From Brachypodium distachyon (Eukaryota > Streptophyta > Magnoliopsida > Poales > Poaceae), in assembly GCF_000005505.3 (NCBI RefSeq), contig NC_016134.3:30393584-30457583 (forward strand): a stretch of 64,000 nucleotides of DNA, written 5' to 3'. Below are positions 1-11,102 of the stretch, piece by piece (the first letter of the stretch is position 1; each line of letters opens with the position of its first letter). The notes beneath the pieces were generated by a model that was given only the letters and a program-made list of their open reading frames with translations, was not told the DNA's origin and made no database searches. Made by a program: the position numbers and the translations under genes.

Positions 1-106
1 AACCCGAGGGATGTTGATTTTAGTGGGAGTTCATTAGTAATTTGATTAGCTTGAACTTATTATCATGAACTTAGTCTAATTGCATTTGCAAATATGCTGT
101 AGATCA

Positions 107-3100
107 ATGGCTCGTACTACGTTCAATATGAATACTCTCCTAGAGAAAGATAAACTGAAGTCCAATGGAAGCAACTTTACGGACTGGTTCCGGAATGTGA
201 GGATTATCCTCGAAGCTGCCAAAAAGGCTTATGTTTTTGATGCAGCACTTGGTGCAGAACCCGCAGCAACTGAGTCTGCTGACGTTAGGAACGTTTGGCT
301 GACTCAATCTGAGGACCACAATGTAGTTAGGTGCGGCCTCTTGCTTGGTATGGAACCTGAGCTCCAAAAGCGTTTTGAGCACCACTCGGCATATGCTATG
401 ATTGGGGAACTGAATACTTTATTTCAGACCCAAGCCCGTGCGGAGAGGTATGATGCCTCCGAAAGGTTCTTTAACTGCAAGATGGAGGAGAACAGCTCCG
501 TTAGCGAGCACGTGCTCAGAATGTCTGGGTACGCCGACCGCCTGAGACAACTGGGAATTGAGATTCCTAATGAATTAGGCATTGACCGGGTTCTTCAGTC
601 ACTACCACCTAGCTATAAAAGTTTTGTGGTGAACTACAATATGCAAGGGATGGATAGGACACTTCCTCAGCTCCTCGCGATGTTAAAAACCGCGGAGGTG
701 GAAATCAAAAAGGAGCATCAAGTGTTGATGGTCAATAAGACCACCAGTTTCAAGAAGGCAAAGGGTAAGAAGGGAAATTTCAAGAAGGGTGGCAAAACTG
801 TTGCCACTCCCGCGAAGAAGCCCAAATCTGGACCTAAGCCGGATACTGAGTGCTTCTACTGCAAGGGGACTGGCCACTGGAAGCGTAACTGCCCCAAGTA
901 CTTGGCAGATAAGAAGGCTGGCAATGTCAAAGGTATATTTGATATACATGTTATTGATGTGTACCTTACTAGTACTCGTAGTAGCACCTGGGTATTTGAT
1001 ACTGGTTCAGTTGCTCACATTTGTAACTCGAAACAGGAGCTACAGAATAAACGAAGACTAGCAAGAAATGAGGTGACTATGCGCGTCGGGAATGGATCAA
1101 AAGTTGATGTGATCGCCGTCGGCACGCTCCCTCTACATTTATCTTCGGGATTAGTTTTAAACCTTAGTAATTGTTATTTGGTGCCTGCGTTGAGCATGAA
1201 CATTATATCAGGATCTTGTTTAATGCAAGACGGTTATTCATTTAAATCAGAGAATAATGGTTGTTCGATTTATATGAGTAATATCTTTTATGGTCATGCA
1301 CCACTTGTGAATGGTTTATTTCTATTAAGTCTCGATAGTAGTGACACACATATTCATAATGTTAATGCCAAAAGGTGCAAAGTGGATAATGATAGTTCAA
1401 CTTATTTGTGGCACTGCCGTCTAGGTCATATTGGTATAAAACGCATGAAGAAACTCCATTCTGATGGACTACTTGAATCACTTGATTTTGAATCATTTGA
1501 TACATGTGAACCATGCCTCATGGGTAAGATGACTAGAACCCCGTTTTCAGGCATAATGGAACGGGCCAGTGACTTGTTGGAGATCATACATACTGATGTG
1601 TGCGGACCAATGAGTGTTACAACGTGCGGTGGATATCGTTACTTCCTAACCTTCACAGATGACTTGAGTAGATATGGGTATATTTACTTAATGAAAAACA
1701 AGTCCGAGACATTTGAAAAATTCAAGGAATTTCAGAATGAAGTGGAGAATCATCGTAACAAGAAAATTAAATTTCTACGATCGGATCGTGGAGGTGAACA
1801 TTTGAGTTACGAGTTTGGCACGCATTTAAGACAATGTGGAATTGTTTCACAACTAACGCCGCCTGGAACACCACAACGCAATGGTGTGTCCGAACGTCGT
1901 AATCGTACTTTATTGGATATGGTACGGTCTATGATGTCTCTTACTGATTTGCCACTGTCGTTTTGGGGTTATGCATTAGAGACAGCCGCATTCACTTTAA
2001 ATAGGGCACCATCTAAATCCGTTGAAACGACACCGTATGAATTATGGTTTGGCAAGAAACCTAAGCTGTCCTTTCTTAAAGTTTGGGGATGCGAAGCTTA
2101 TGTAAAAAGGCTACAACCTGATAAGCTCGAACCCAAGTCGGAAAAATGCGTCTTCATAGGATACCCTAAAGAAACAATTGGGTACACCTTCTATCACAGA
2201 TCCGAAGGAAAAGTGTTTGTCGCTAAGAACGGGTCCTTTCTAGAGAAGGAGTTTCTCTCGAAAGAAGTGAGTGGGAGGAAGGTAGAGCTCGATGAGGTTA
2301 TTGAACCTTCTCTCGAATTTGAGTGTAGCGCAGCACCAGAAACTGTTCCCGTGCATCCTGCATCAGCTAGAGAGGAAGCTAATGATAATGATCATGAAGT
2401 TTTGAATGAGACAACTACTGAACTTCGCAGGTCGACGAGAACACGTAATACTCCTGAGTGGTACAATGTTCGTGTCATGAATGTCATGTTGTTGGACAAC
2501 GATGAACCTGCGAATTATGAGGAAGCGATGATGAGCCCAGACTCCGAAAAATGGTTAGAAGCCATGAAATCCGAAATGGGATCCATGTATGAAAACCAAG
2601 TATGGACTTTGGTAGACTTACCGAATGACCGAAAGGCCGTTGAGAACAAATGGATTTTCAAGAAGAAAACAGATGCTGATGGAAATGTTACCGTCTATAA
2701 AGCTCGACTTGTCGCAAAAGGTTTTCGACAAATTCAAGGAGTTGACTACGATGAGACTTTCTCACCCGTAGCGATGCTAAAGTCTGTTCGGATTATGTTA
2801 GCAATTGCTGCATTTTTCGATTACGAAATCTGGCAGATGGATGTCAAAACCGCGTTCCTTAATGGTCACATTGAGGAAGAGTTATACATGGTTCAGCCCA
2901 AAGGTTTTGTCGATCCTAAGGATGCTAATAAGGTATGCAAACTTCAGCGTTCCATTTATGGGCTGAAGCAAGCATCTCGGAGTTGGAATCTCCGTTTTGA
3001 TAAGGTGATCAAAGGGTTTGGATTTGTCCAAACTCACGGAGAAGCTTGTATTTACAAGAAAGTGAGTGGGAGCTCTGTAGCATTTCTAATACTGTATGTG

Positions 3101-4078
3101 GATGACATATTGCTGATTGGGAATGATATAGAACTTCTTAAAAATGTTAAAGGCTATTTGAATAAAAGTTTTTCAATGAAAGACCTTGGTGAAGCAGCTT
3201 ACATATTAGGCATCAAGATTTATAGAGATAGATCAAGACGCCTGATAGGACTTACACAAAGTACATACCTTGACAAAGTTTTGAAAAGGTTCAAAATGGA
3301 TCAAGCAAAGAAAGGGTTCTTGCCCATGTTGCAAGGTAAGATATTGAGTAAGACTCAGTGTCCAGCTTCGGCAGAAGATAGAGAAAAGATGAATAGTATC
3401 CCCTATGCCTCAGCCATAGGCTCTATTATGTATGCCATGCTGTGTACTAGACCAGACGTGTGTCATGCTGTTAGTTTGACTAGCAGGTACCAAAGTGATC
3501 CAGGAGTGGAACACTGGACAGCAGTTAAGAATATCCTTAAGTACCTAAAAAGGACTAAAGAAATGTTTCTCGTTTATGGAGGTGACGAACAGCTCGTCGT
3601 AAAGGGTTACGTCGATGCTAGTTTTGACACTGATCCGGATGACTCTAAGTCTCAATCCGGATACGTATTTATTTTGAATGGTGGTGCAGTTAGCTGGAGG
3701 AGTTCCAAGCAGAGCGTTGTGGCAGCATCAACAACTGAAGCGGAATATGTGGCTGCTTCAGAAGCGGCACAGGAAGGAGTTTGGATGAAGGAGTTCATAT
3801 CTGAACTTGGTGTGGTTCCGAGTGCGTTGGATCCCATGGACATCTATTGTGACAACACTGGTGCCATAGCCAACGCCAAGGAGCCGAGGTCTCACAAGAA
3901 TTCCAAACATATTAAACGCCGGTTTCACACTATTCGTGAATATGTCAAGGATGGTGACATAAAGATTTGCAAAGTACATACGGATCTGAATGTCGCAGAC
4001 CCGTTGACTAAACCTCTTCCACGAGCAAAACATGATCAACACCAAGACTCCATGGGTGTTAGATTTATTACAATGTAA
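107..4078 (+). CDS. Copia Gag-Pol polyprotein, intact
   Basis: The 1323-residue polyprotein supplies capsid, protease, integrase and reverse transcriptase/RNase H for retrotransposition. I chose the ATG at 107 because the second Copia element in this window starts at the same context, GTAGATCAATGGC. Visible in order: a UBN2-type Gag region; a basic linker; zinc knuckle CX2CX4HX4C (residues 249-262); aspartic protease DTGS (D298); a GAG-pre-integrase His/Cys segment (WHCRLGH); integrase core with D497, D560 and E596 (the D-D-35-E spacing); RT with YVDD at 997-1000; RNase H acids D1170, E1213 and D1249. There is no internal stop or frameshift and the length is normal for the family, so the frame looks competent. 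Whether it is active cannot be judged because the 5' LTR and PBS are outside the window. Confidence 0.97.
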   Translation: MARTTFNMNTLLEKDKLKSNGSNFTDWFRNVRIILEAAKKAYVFDAALGAEPAATESADVRNVWLTQSEDHNVVRCGLLLGMEPELQKRFEHHSAYAMIGELNTLFQTQARAERYDASERFFNCKMEENSSVSEHVLRMSGYADRLRQLGIEIPNELGIDRVLQSLPPSYKSFVVNYNMQGMDRTLPQLLAMLKTAEVEIKKEHQVLMVNKTTSFKKAKGKKGNFKKGGKTVATPAKKPKSGPKPDTECFYCKGTGHWKRNCPKYLADKKAGNVKGIFDIHVIDVYLTSTRSSTWVFDTGSVAHICNSKQELQNKRRLARNEVTMRVGNGSKVDVIAVGTLPLHLSSGLVLNLSNCYLVPALSMNIISGSCLMQDGYSFKSENNGCSIYMSNIFYGHAPLVNGLFLLSLDSSDTHIHNVNAKRCKVDNDSSTYLWHCRLGHIGIKRMKKLHSDGLLESLDFESFDTCEPCLMGKMTRTPFSGIMERASDLLEIIHTDVCGPMSVTTCGGYRYFLTFTDDLSRYGYIYLMKNKSETFEKFKEFQNEVENHRNKKIKFLRSDRGGEHLSYEFGTHLRQCGIVSQLTPPGTPQRNGVSERRNRTLLDMVRSMMSLTDLPLSFWGYALETAAFTLNRAPSKSVETTPYELWFGKKPKLSFLKVWGCEAYVKRLQPDKLEPKSEKCVFIGYPKETIGYTFYHRSEGKVFVAKNGSFLEKEFLSKEVSGRKVELDEVIEPSLEFECSAAPETVPVHPASAREEANDNDHEVLNETTTELRRSTRTRNTPEWYNVRVMNVMLLDNDEPANYEEAMMSPDSEKWLEAMKSEMGSMYENQVWTLVDLPNDRKAVENKWIFKKKTDADGNVTVYKARLVAKGFRQIQGVDYDETFSPVAMLKSVRIMLAIAAFFDYEIWQMDVKTAFLNGHIEEELYMVQPKGFVDPKDANKVCKLQRSIYGLKQASRSWNLRFDKVIKGFGFVQTHGEACIYKKVSGSSVAFLILYVDDILLIGNDIELLKNVKGYLNKSFSMKDLGEAAYILGIKIYRDRSRRLIGLTQSTYLDKVLKRFKMDQAKKGFLPMLQGKILSKTQCPASAEDREKMNSIPYASAIGSIMYAMLCTRPDVCHAVSLTSRYQSDPGVEHWTAVKNILKYLKRTKEMFLVYGGDEQLVVKGYVDASFDTDPDDSKSQSGYVFILNGGAVSWRSSKQSVVAASTTEAEYVAASEAAQEGVWMKEFISELGVVPSALDPMDIYCDNTGAIANAKEPRSHKNSKHIKRRFHTIREYVKDGDIKICKVHTDLNVADPLTKPLPRAKHDQHQDSMGVRFITM

Positions 4079-5286
4079 ACTAGATTATTGACTCTAGTGC
4101 AAGTGGGAGACTGTTGGAAATATGCCCTAGAGGCAATAATAAATTTGTTATTATCATATTTCATTGTTCTTGATAAATGTTTATTGCCCATGCTATAATT
4201 GTATTGATTGGAAACTCAAATACATGTGTGGATAAATAAACAAATACCGTGTCCCTAATACGCCTCTACTAGATTAGCTCGTTGATTAAAGATGGTTAAG
4301 GTTTCCTAACCATAGACATGTGTTGTCATTTAATAACAAGGTCATATCATTAGGAGAATGATGTGATGGACAGACCCAAACCTAAACATAGCTTTTGATC
4401 GTGTCACTTAAGTTTAAGTTGCTTATGTTTTATTATGTCAAGTATTATTTCTTTAGACCATGAGATCATGCCACTCCCAAGTACCGGAAGAATACTTTGT
4501 GGGCATCAACCGTCATCTCGTAACTGGGTGATCATAAAGGTGTTTTTCAGGTATCCCAGAAGGTGCTTGTTGGGTTGTATGGATCAAGACTGGGATTTGT
4601 CACTCCTTGTGACGGAGAGATATCTCTGGGCCCTCTCGGTAATATAATATCCTAATGAGCTTGCAAGCATGCGACTAATGTGTTTAGTTGCGGGGGGTAT
4701 TATATTACGGAACGAGTAAAGAGAACTTGCCGGTAACGAGATTAAACTAGGTATGGCGATACCGACGATCAAATCTCGGGCAAGTAATATATCGCGAGAC
4801 AAAGAGAATTGGATACTGGATTAATTGAATCCTCGACATAGTGGTTCAACCGATGAGATCTTCGTGGAATATGTGGGAACTATTATGGACATCCAGGTCC
4901 CGCTATTGGTTATTGATATTTGATCATGTCCACATGTTCTCGAACCCGTAGGGTCACACACTTAACGTTTCATGTTGCTTGGGTTAGATGAGATAAATGA
5001 TGATGATATCGAATTATGATTCGGAGTCTTGGATGGGATCCTAGACGCAACGAGGAGCTCCGGAATGTTCCGGAGATAAAGATTTATATATGGAAAGTTG
5101 TTTTCAGGGTTCTGGAAAGTTTGGAATATTTCCCGGTTTTGACCGGGAAGCTTCTAGAAGGTTCCGGAGGGATCCGGAGGGTTCCACCTTGAGGCCCACC
5201 TATCCCTAGGCTAAATGGGCCTGTGAGGGAGCACCCTGGCCTTAATGGGCCGAGGGGCTAGCCCACAGGGCCCATGCGGCCAGGAG

Positions 5287-5388
5287 GAGAGTCCTGGCCG
5301 CGGGAGAGTCCTGGCCGCATGAGAGTCCTGGCCGCCGGAGAGTCCTGGCCGCATGAGAGTCCTGGCCGCCGGAGAGTCCTGGCCGGCC
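5287..5388 (+). repeat. 17-bp minisatellite in LTR U3, six units
   Basis: Six tandem copies of GAGAGTCCTGGCCGCNN, where NN alternates mainly between AT and CG (the first unit has GG). The array ends about 16 bp before the TATA box, so copy number sets the spacing between upstream U3 sequence and the core promoter. Confidence 0.93.
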
Positions 5389-5404
5389 ACGCCTCCTCTA
5401 CCCC

Positions 5405-5413
5405 TATATAAAT
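5405..5413 (+). promoter_or_regulatory. TATA box of the Copia LTR promoter
   Basis: TATATAAAT lies about 440 bp before the LTR end. Transcription is expected to start roughly 30 bp downstream (inferred from plant TATA spacing). Confidence 0.75.
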
Positions 5414-5843
5414 AGAAGGGGGGGCAAGGGAGAGAGCACCCCCAAGCTTTCAGTTGGATCTCTCTCCCCTGAGCCCTCCTCTCCTCCTCTTCTCACGCGC
5501 ACGGCGTAGCCCTGCCCGTGAGAATATTCACCATAGTCACCACGCCGTCGTGCTGCCGGGATCTCGTCTACCTCTCCCTCTCGCTTGCTGGATCGAGGAA
5601 GGAGGAGACAACGTGAAGCTGAACGTGTGGATACCAAGGAGGTGCCGTCCGTTCGGCACTGAGATTGATCTCATTGAAAGTTCCACTACACCAACAACGA
5701 TCTCGTGATCGTAACGCTTAGCGGTCTACGAGGGTATGGTGTTCATGATCCCTCTCGTTACATATATCTAGTATATATATTCTTGGGTTTTCTTCCGCAC
5801 TTCTCGTAGGAAAATTTTTGTTTCCTATGCAACGAGCCCAACA

Positions 5844-8423
5844 AAAAGGGCCTCATCTACTCCCAGAGGAGAGAGCATGTTGGAATGTAAGCACATGACC
5901 CAAAGAAATATCGACGAACCTCACTCTTCGTCAGTTTCACCTGCATTATTAATTGCAGCCACTACGTGGTCAATACATTTGAATGTATTGGCAAGCTCAC
6001 TAGAGTTATAAAGGACCTACCAAGTACATGCATAGTTTGGCTAAGTGGGGTTTGGCTATTTTGCATAAAAGCATCATTATTCAAATTCTATCATTTTTAG
6101 ACAAATAGCTTTGAATTTTATTGGACACGGGGTAGAAACACCCATGCTTCCATGGACGATCCATTCCTGAATCCACAGGAACTCGACTCAGAGGGACCCA
6201 TAGAAATGGACCTAACGTCACGACATCCGAATACTCAAAGCAGCCCACCCAGGACGGTTCATTGAATTACTTGTTTTACCATACACTAGGAAAACTATGT
6301 TTCTATTTCAATAGTATCACATTGTAATAATACCACCCTTGTATATTATCATAGCATAGCATTCTACTACTACGATGGCAATTGGTGGTGAAAGTCATGA
6401 CAAAGGTATCCTATACTACTAGGACAGATCATAGCTAGCATAGATATAGTATAATCCTGACAATGCAACTAATAAAATCTAGTGCATAATAAAATAATGG
6501 GATGATGGTCAAAGTGAACTTGCCTTGATAGTAGTTGGAGTTCAAACACTCGTCACAATTGCAAGGTTCGCTCTCCGAGAATACTATACAATCAACAAAC
6601 ATATACACACACATAAACACACAATACAAACATGACAAAAGAATATGTATGCCATGATGCGATGCAAAACATATGACATGAGTGGGTTGGTTTATTTGGG
6701 TGATCTACTGGTCCAAGGCATTGATAATTAAGCACATGCAATTAGAGTTTTTAAATAAATTGCAATGGCTAGGGTTTAAACCCTAAAATGAGGTTTTACT
6801 GGCATCAGCCAAATAGATTAATTCGAAATATTTATTTCTCTGTCCCATTGGACAAAGGACAATAAAACAAAATTTTGGGCACTGGTTCCATTCAAAAAGG
6901 ACTTCTAGATAATTAGTTATGATTTAAAAGGCATAAAACCCTAATCTGTAATTTGAATGTGATTCAAATATTCAAATTTGAAATTGGACAGTGCCAAAAG
7001 ATTCTAAATTTCCTAAGGATTTCAAAAAGGTGCGGATCACTAAATTTGGCCAAACAGATTTAAAGTTATGATCATTTGAAGTTACATGGGCCTATCTGCA
7101 AAAGTGCCTTTTATTAATTCCGGGGGATTAAAATTAAATTTTTATTTTATAAAACCGGGTGCCACGTGTCAGCATCTAATTGGTGCGTACCGGTTCGGTT
7201 AAAAATTAAAACGGAATCTAATCTTAGCCCTCGGATCCGGATCGGACGGACGAGGGGAGTTCTAGGGTTTTACCGGGCGGCGCGGCGGTCACCGGAGACG
7301 GAGGGGACGGCGGCGCGGGCACGGGCGCAGCGGCGCGGGGTCCTCGGGTGAAGCTGACGTTGCGGGGGTGGCTGGGGACGGCGCGGCGCGGCACGGCGGA
7401 GACGGGGGCGCGGTCGGCGGGGATCGGGCGGCGCGGGTCGTCGCCTAGGTCGAAGAAGACGTGGCGGCGCGGTCGCGGCTCCGGCGAAGCGTCGGGCGGC
7501 GGTGCGGGCGGCGCTGCAGTGCCCCAAAAACCAAACGAGTAGCGTCAAAAGGCGCGCACGAGAGTGAGGAAGAAGAAGAGGCAGGTGGCGAGGAGGAGGG
7601 CTCACCGAGCTCGTCGGCACGGCGCGAAACGGCGGCGGGCTTGGAGCTTCTCCGGCGAGTGATTCCGGCGGCCTGGGGGTGTGCGAGCGAGGGCAAACGG
7701 GGGGGAAAAGAAGCGGGGTGCTCGGGCTTTAAAGCGACGCGGCCGGTGGGTTTCGGGAAGGCCGGAATCTCCGGATTCCGGTGATTGTGGCGGCGCGGGA
7801 AGTCCGGCGCGGGTGGTGCGGGCGCCTTCCAAACGGAGACGACGAGCCTGACAGGTGGGCCCCACCTGTCAGCGTCTTCGTGCGCGCGGGTGGCCAGGCG
7901 GGCCGGGCCGGTCGGGCGCGGTCGGACTGGGCCGGTTCGGCCCAAAGTGGCCGGGCCGGTCCGGTTTACCCCGTTTTTTTTTCTTTTAGGCCTTTCTTTT
8001 TCTGTTTTTCTCATTTCTTTGATATCTTTTGAGCTTGAACTCCAAATTGGTCCAAATAAATTCTAGAAAATTTGTAAAATCATGTTCTACCAAGATACAA
8101 CTTTTGGGGGGGTAGTTTCCCCTCAGAATAAATTATATAAAAATACATTTTCTCTAGAAATGCCTCTAGGGCTATATATCTATTTAAATAAAATACCTTT
8201 CCAACTCCAAATAATTATCCAAAAATTATGGGATAGCTTCTATATGCATTAAACCCCTTTTATACATAAACCCTATTGGTTTGAAAATCCAAAGCTTAAA
8301 TGGGTGTAAACAAAGTCTTTTAAAGCCCTTTTGAGATTCAAATTTGAATTCAAATATGCAATTGTGGCATGATGCTCATGGATGCAATGCACATGTAAAA
8401 GTTTGAAATTTTGGGATGTTACA
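5844..8423 (-). repeat. Long-LTR repeat, copy A (interrupted by the Copia element)
   Basis: This matches 37304-40229 over its length and ends at the same GGGATGTTACA terminus, i.e. TGTAACATCCC read on the minus strand. Its other end lies left of the window beyond the Copia insertion. It has an A/T-rich part (5860-7160), a G/C-rich part (7200-7980) and an A/T-rich tail. Open frames in the G/C-rich part (for example on the minus strand at 7445-8014) are Arg/Pro/Ala-rich and not conserved among copies, so I do not call a gene. Confidence 0.85.
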
Positions 8424-8853
8424 AACGATGTGACAAGTGAGAGGCGTCGTAAAGACACGGTGGTGGCCCATGCCTCCGCAGCTCCGAGGGTGCTGCTGGA
8501 GGGTGCACTGCCACCGCGTCCTTGCCACGGCTCTCAACAAGGTGCTACAAGACCAAAGAGAACGGGAAGCTAAGTATCTTATTTTGGGTCCTTGGTTTTT
8601 CCCTTTAGTAACGCTGGCTTGCTGAGGTAAGCTCGGTCCCTGTGTTGCCAGAGCGTAGGAAGGATGCTTGCGGGGTGACGACGCCCCCCACACGTGGCTC
8701 GCGGGTCCGTCCCGGAGGCGTGCGCGCTGGGGTAGTGAACCCGCAGGCGGAGTGACTAGCCACTGCTGTTTGGTCCTAGGTCAGCACGGCGGGTCCGTAC
8801 CGGGTCCCTAGTCTGGCTAAGCACGTGGTTGGCGAGTCCCCGGGTACGCAAGG
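8424..8853. other. Non-coding internal part of the gypsy remnant
   Basis: I see no coding sequence, repeat or RNA gene here. It is G/C-rich and contiguous with the antisense ORF region. The five bases after the long-LTR terminus are AAACG, the expected right-hand TSD of copy A, which cannot be paired because the left flank is outside the window. Confidence 0.5.
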
Positions 8854-9510
8854 CTAAAACATGAGAAGGACAAAGCCCCTCCCCGGCAAGGTAGTCTTAG
8901 GCAAAGAAGCAAATAAAAGTGGCATTGGATATATTAAAGCTTGAGAAAAACAGGTTGACGAATAACACTTGCGGTGATAAGGGAAAGCTAACATAACAAG
9001 TTCTAAGGCGCCATGTGCCACTTGCAGGAAAATAAATAAAAAGAACAACACGCAATCATGCGGGATTGCTCCCGGGGTGGCTGCTTCGGTGTCGGGTGCA
9101 TCCACGGCATCGGGGGCTTCCCCGACTACCTCCTCAGCAGTGGCTTCGTCTTCATCGACCTTGCCCTGCATCCGCGCCACCATCTCGTCCATGACGCCCT
9201 GCACCGCTTCCCGGTGGGTCTTGGTCTCTTCCTCGTCCGACCAGGCGTCAAAGACTGACTCGAACAGGAAATCAAGGTGGGTGGAGTGGCCCCGGGTGAG
9301 AATTTGCCTGGCGACCTGCTCGGCTGCAAGGCCGACTTGCCAGCCCCCGAAGGTTGTAACGCAGCTTTGTAGGCCGCTCAACCGGCTGACGAACTCCGCG
9401 AAGAAAGAAGTGAAACTGCCCATGTCTGCCCCATCGAAGGAAGCCACACGGATGTCAAAACCCTGCAGCGCCTCCACCGCCGAGTACGCCAGCTTGTTCA
9501 GCCTGGCCAC
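8854..9510 (-). pseudogene. Antisense ORF of the gypsy remnant, C-terminal segment
   Basis: This open frame of 218 codons follows the coiled-coil segment but in a different frame, so at least one frameshift separates them. The start shown is only the first Met of the frame. It contains an acidic patch (SDEEETKTHR) and an Ala/Glu/Asp-rich stretch, then a hydrophobic tail that is probably beyond the original stop. No catalytic motif is visible. It is most likely the end of the same accessory protein whose N-terminal domain lies at 19045-20733. Its function is unknown. Confidence 0.6.
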
Positions 9511-9661
9511 CTCCCCCGTCCTCCTGGGCCTGCAGATTGTGCTCGCAGCACTCGGACTTCAGCCTGCCGATCTCAGACGCCTTTTTGGTGTTGTCGTCGT
9601 CAATCAACCGGAGTTCCTGCCGCACCGTGTTGAGCTCGCCCTGAAGGGACGAGCCGGCATC

Positions 9662-10906
9662 TTAGGCAGCCTTGAGCTGCCCCGCAAGCTCGCGCTCCCG
9701 GGAGCGGGCCTGGTCCTGCAGCTCCTTCTCCCAGCGCGCTGAGGCTTCGGCTGCCGTTGCAGCCGCCGTCTCCAGCTCTCTGACCTCGCGGCGGAGGCGT
9801 TGGATCTCCAGGGAGTAGCCGGACAGCAAGTCCGTCTTCTCGCGGAGACGCCCCTGGAACGAGTACAGAGCCGCCTGGTGCTCCTCCTCGCTCTTGGCGT
9901 GTCTGGGTTTCACCAGCTCGAGCTCCCGTTGGTGCTCTTGCTGGAGGTCCCACAGCTGTTGGAGGACCTCCGCCTCCGGCACCCCTTGCACAGCAGGCGT
10001 CATCCCAACTTGCCGCGCCTGCTGGAGCTCCTCCTGGAGCTGCTGCAGCTCGGTGCGCTACTCCTCCGCCTCTCGTTGTGCTGCGCCCAGCTCCGCCACT
10101 ACACGGGCGTGGTGCTGCTGTGCGTCGTTGAAGAAATCGACGAACATCCGCTGCTGCTGGATGTTGTCGATCACTTGGTGTCCCTGTTGGAACACGCTGG
10201 GGTCGAAGGTAATCCGACCCCAAGTCCGCCCGGCAAGTTCCCCTGCTCCCGGGCTGAAGGCGGCTCCGACGGAGGAGGAGGACCCTGCCGCGACCGTTTG
10301 TGATCCCGAGGGTGCATCAGGATTTGATGGCGTGCCCCCGGCCTGGCCAAGCCCCACTGCTCCTTGCCCGTCCAAAGGAGGGGGCTGGGGGCTCAAGGGA
10401 TTCTCCAGAGCGCTGCCGCCTGCTCCGGCTGGCGGAGGATGGTCCGTGTCACCCGCCTCAGCTGGCGCCCCCTGCGTGGCGTCACCTGCGGCAGCAGTCA
10501 TGGCCCTGGCGGGTGCCGTGGCCGATTGCTGGAGGGCTCCGACGGAGGCAACCTCCGCCGGAGCATCGTCGTCGACCTCACTGGTGAGGTCGATTACCCG
10601 CACCTCTGTGGGCGCGGGCGCAGCCGGAACCTCTCCGGCAACTGCACGAAGAGCACTTGCATCAAGTACGGGAGACAGCGCAGATGAATAAAGGAAGGGT
10701 GGGAACTCGCACGTACCTGCCACAGGGCCGGTACCCTGCGAGCTCGAATCGGGGATCCTCGGGTCCCCAGCGGCTGCAGCCGCCGTCCCAATAGACGCGT
10801 TAGCGGCTCCTCCGTTGCCGCCGCCCGATGCCGGGCGGAGCTTCTTATTTGGGTCTGCCGACGATGTGCTGGTTTTCCCCCTCTTCCTCGACGAACAGGA
10901 AAGCAC
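9662..10906 (-). pseudogene. Antisense ORF of the gypsy remnant, central coiled-coil segment
   Basis: One frame runs from 10906 to 9662 with a single internal TAG at 10058-10060. A CAG-to-TAG change (C to T) would explain it. Upstream of the stop the protein is Ala/Gly/Ser/Pro-rich and low in complexity. Downstream it is Gln/Glu/Arg-rich with heptad-like spacing (EVLQQLWDLQQEHQRELELV region), consistent with a coiled coil. A probable intron lies at the upstream edge: GTAAGT near 10957-10962 and an AG acceptor near 10890, both on the minus strand. The segment up to 11102 belongs to the same ORF and ends where the Copia element was inserted. No known enzyme motif is visible. Confidence 0.62.
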
Positions 10907-11102
10907 AAAAACAAGTTAGTCAGGCACACAGAAATTTGTGAAATCAACATTGAACTTACCCCGCCGGTTTGAGCTTGAGCACCCTGTCCGCTAGGATGCT
11001 CCTCGCCGGAGGGCCGATTCATGCAGGGGGAGCTGTCGGAGCCGCCGGGGTGGTCGGGGAGGCTGCTGCAGCCGCATTGCTGCCGCCGGAGGCCCTCGTC
11101 CC

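Larger units (their letters stand above)
1..5843 (+). mobile_element. Copia LTR retrotransposon, Angela/BARE-like, 5' LTR outside the window
   Basis: The domain order protease, integrase, reverse transcriptase, RNase H defines Copia. The element has an untranslated leader (1-106), one intact gag-pol ORF, a polypurine tract (AAGTGGGAGA, 4101-4110) and a complete 3' LTR. The LTR head and gag sequence resemble the BARE/WIS/Angela group of grasses (recognition, no search run). It lies inside a long-LTR repeat. An uninterrupted copy of that target near 37301-37305 reads AAAAG, the same five bases that follow the LTR here (5844-5848), so the insertion point is clear even though the left flank is off-window. 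Confidence 0.95.
4112..5843 (+). repeat. 3' LTR of the Angela-like Copia element (1732 bp)
   Basis: It opens TGTTGG and closes CCAACA, a perfect 6-bp terminal inverted repeat, directly after the polypurine tract. It contains a TATA box (TATATAAAT, 5405-5413) with a 17-bp minisatellite just upstream in U3. The end context (TTTCCTATGCAACGAGCCCAACA region) is typical for this Copia group. Confidence 0.96.

Noticed and set aside
7270..8014. Several G/C-rich open frames in long-LTR copy A, with counterparts in copies B (39239-39679) and D (62332-62874)
   Set aside because: The frames differ between copies of the same repeat and carry no recognisable domain, so conservation as protein is not supported.
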